This document shows positions 63,191 to 64,000 of a DNA stretch of 64,000 nucleotides, piece by piece (within the stretch, counting starts at the first letter, position 1; every line of letters starts with the position of its first letter). The notes beneath the pieces are model-generated. The model was not told where the DNA came from and ran no database searches. It worked only from the letters and a program-made list of their open reading frames with translations. Made by a program: the position numbers and the translations under genes. This stretch comes from an uncultured Lachnospiraceae bacterium (GTDB taxonomy: Bacteria; Bacillota; Clostridia; Lachnospirales; Lachnospiraceae). The stretch covers positions 1 through 64,000 of the forward strand of contig CAJUGJ010000004.1 in assembly GCA_910586015.1 (NCBI GenBank). Direction: 5' to 3'.

Positions 63191-64000
63191 ATGAATCTTT
63201 TATCTATTGTTTCAACAATCAATTCAGTTTTATGGGGCGGTCCAATGTTGTTTCTTTTATCTGGAACTCATTTATATTTTACAATTCATTTAAAATTCAT
63301 TCAACGAAAAGCAGGACTTGCAATTCGTTTATCACTTGAAGCAGATTCTGATCATTCTGGAAATGCCAGTGTTTTTTCTACACTAGCCACTACACTAGCT
63401 GCTACATTGGGTACTGGAAATATTGTTGGAGTTTCTACTGCGATTGCTCTTGGTGGTCCAGGAGCTCTTTTTTGGTGCTGGATTACAGGAATATTCGGAA
63501 TGGCAACTACTTATGCAGAATGTTATCTTGGTATCAAATATCGTCGTAAACTTGCAGATGGTTCTTATTGTGGTGGTCCAATGTATGCTCTTGAAGATGG
63601 TTTAGGCTTTAAAAAGACAGCCCGTTTTTTTGCTTTCTGTGCGGTTTTAACTGCTTTTTTTATGGGTTGTCAAACACAATCTCATTCTGTTGCAGATGCA
63701 GCAGCACACTTTGGAGTTCCAAACTGGCTTACTGGAATACTATTAAGTACACTTGTCGGATTAGCAATCATTGGAGGAGCTTGTTCTATTCAAAAAATTT
63801 GTACTTATATTGTTCCCGGAATTGCTGCCTTTTATCTGTTTGGCTGTCTGATCCTTTTTATTTTAAATATTCATTTTCTTCCTGCGGCACTTGAACTTAT
63901 TATTACTTCTGCCTTTTGTCCTAAAGCTGCTATTTCAGGTTTTACTGGTATGACAGTACAAAAAGCTCTACGTTACGGCATTTCCAGAGGTCTATTTACT
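63191..64000 (+). CDS. Alanine/glycine:sodium (cation) symporter, N-terminal part (runs off the right edge)
   Basis: The first 270 residues of an AGCS-family transporter importing alanine or glycine with sodium or protons. Motifs: LWGGPMLFLLSGTHLYFTIH near the start, ATLGTGNIVGVSTAIALGGPGALFW, YRRKLADGSYCGGPMYALEDG, and TYIVPGIAAFYL. At least six membrane helices are visible. Start follows GAGG with six bases. It is divergent from the SASP gene. The C-terminal third is outside the window. Confidence 0.93.
   Translation, partial: MNLLSIVSTINSVLWGGPMLFLLSGTHLYFTIHLKFIQRKAGLAIRLSLEADSDHSGNASVFSTLATTLAATLGTGNIVGVSTAIALGGPGALFWCWITGIFGMATTYAECYLGIKYRRKLADGSYCGGPMYALEDGLGFKKTARFFAFCAVLTAFFMGCQTQSHSVADAAAHFGVPNWLTGILLSTLVGLAIIGGACSIQKICTYIVPGIAAFYLFGCLILFILNIHFLPAALELIITSAFCPKAAISGFTGMTVQKALRYGISRGLFT

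Noticed and set aside
63088-63339. 83-codon plus-strand frame before the symporter
   Set aside because: It overlaps the symporter in another frame and lacks a ribosome site.
1-64000. CRISPR arrays, insertion sequences, prophage or tRNA genes
   Set aside because: No regularly spaced repeats, transposase or integrase frames, or tRNA-like cloverleaf sequences were seen by eye.

Overview
The window looks like a chromosomal segment of a low-GC, spore-forming Firmicute, most likely a Lachnospiraceae member (class Clostridia). Evidence: AT-rich DNA, strong AGGAGG-type ribosome sites, an alpha/beta-type small acid-soluble spore protein, a SpoIID-like protein, a SleB-like hydrolase, a YtvI-like permease, an L20-type infC leader, a lysine riboswitch ahead of dapA-dapB, and an AP2-domain regulator of a type seen in that family. 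The genus is inferred, not proven. Most genes lie on the minus strand. I see no insertion sequence, prophage, CRISPR array or tRNA gene.

Layout. 1-4750: start of a secreted surface-type protein, threonine synthase, a SleB-like cell-wall hydrolase and a tandem AP2-domain protein. 4850-11250: a five-gene operon in which a VanR/VanS-like two-component system precedes an ABC-2 exporter with an extra GldG-like membrane protein. 11290-17190: RNase P RNA, facing the macromolecular-synthesis operon dnaG-rpoD-trmK-nucleoside kinase; dnaG has a sigma-H-type promoter. 17210-24670: glycosyltransferase, Fur-type feoA-feoB-small Cys-rich protein operon, queH, a CheY-like protein, two aminotransferases and a zinc-ribbon protein. 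24680-30440: subtilisin-like protease, C39-like lipoprotein, a divergent second ClpX and a polyprenyl-phosphate sugar transferase. 30680-38520: HtrA, the infC-rpmI-rplT operon, YihY, SpoIID-like protein and trpS.

38540-43420 carries a second ABC-2 module of the Gld type (ATPase, permease, GldG-like, DUF4340). 43730-46210 carries an 88-residue orphan protein and lysine-riboswitch-controlled dapA-dapB. 46240-51080 has an SSB-like protein, TypA/BipA, an HTH/Panacea-like protein and an AI-2E-family permease. 51160-59590 is a long minus-strand run: clpP, clpX, lon, engB, a DUF368 polyprenyl-phosphate transporter, and zinc transporter genes znuA, znuC, znuB. tig, glmM, an SASP gene and the start of an alanine/sodium symporter close the window.

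Themes: protein quality control (tig, clpP, clpX, lon, htrA plus a clpX paralogue with an altered substrate loop), information processing (dnaG, rpoD, rnpB, infC, rplT, rpmI, typA, trpS), envelope building (glmM, sugar transferase, DUF368, SpoIID, dapA-dapB) and metal uptake. Much of the regulation can be read directly: lysine riboswitch, L20 leader, AUU start of infC, Fur box, sigma-H-type promoter, and an rnpB promoter nested inside a terminator. Several coding starts are set downstream of the longest open frame because a good ribosome site points to an internal start.
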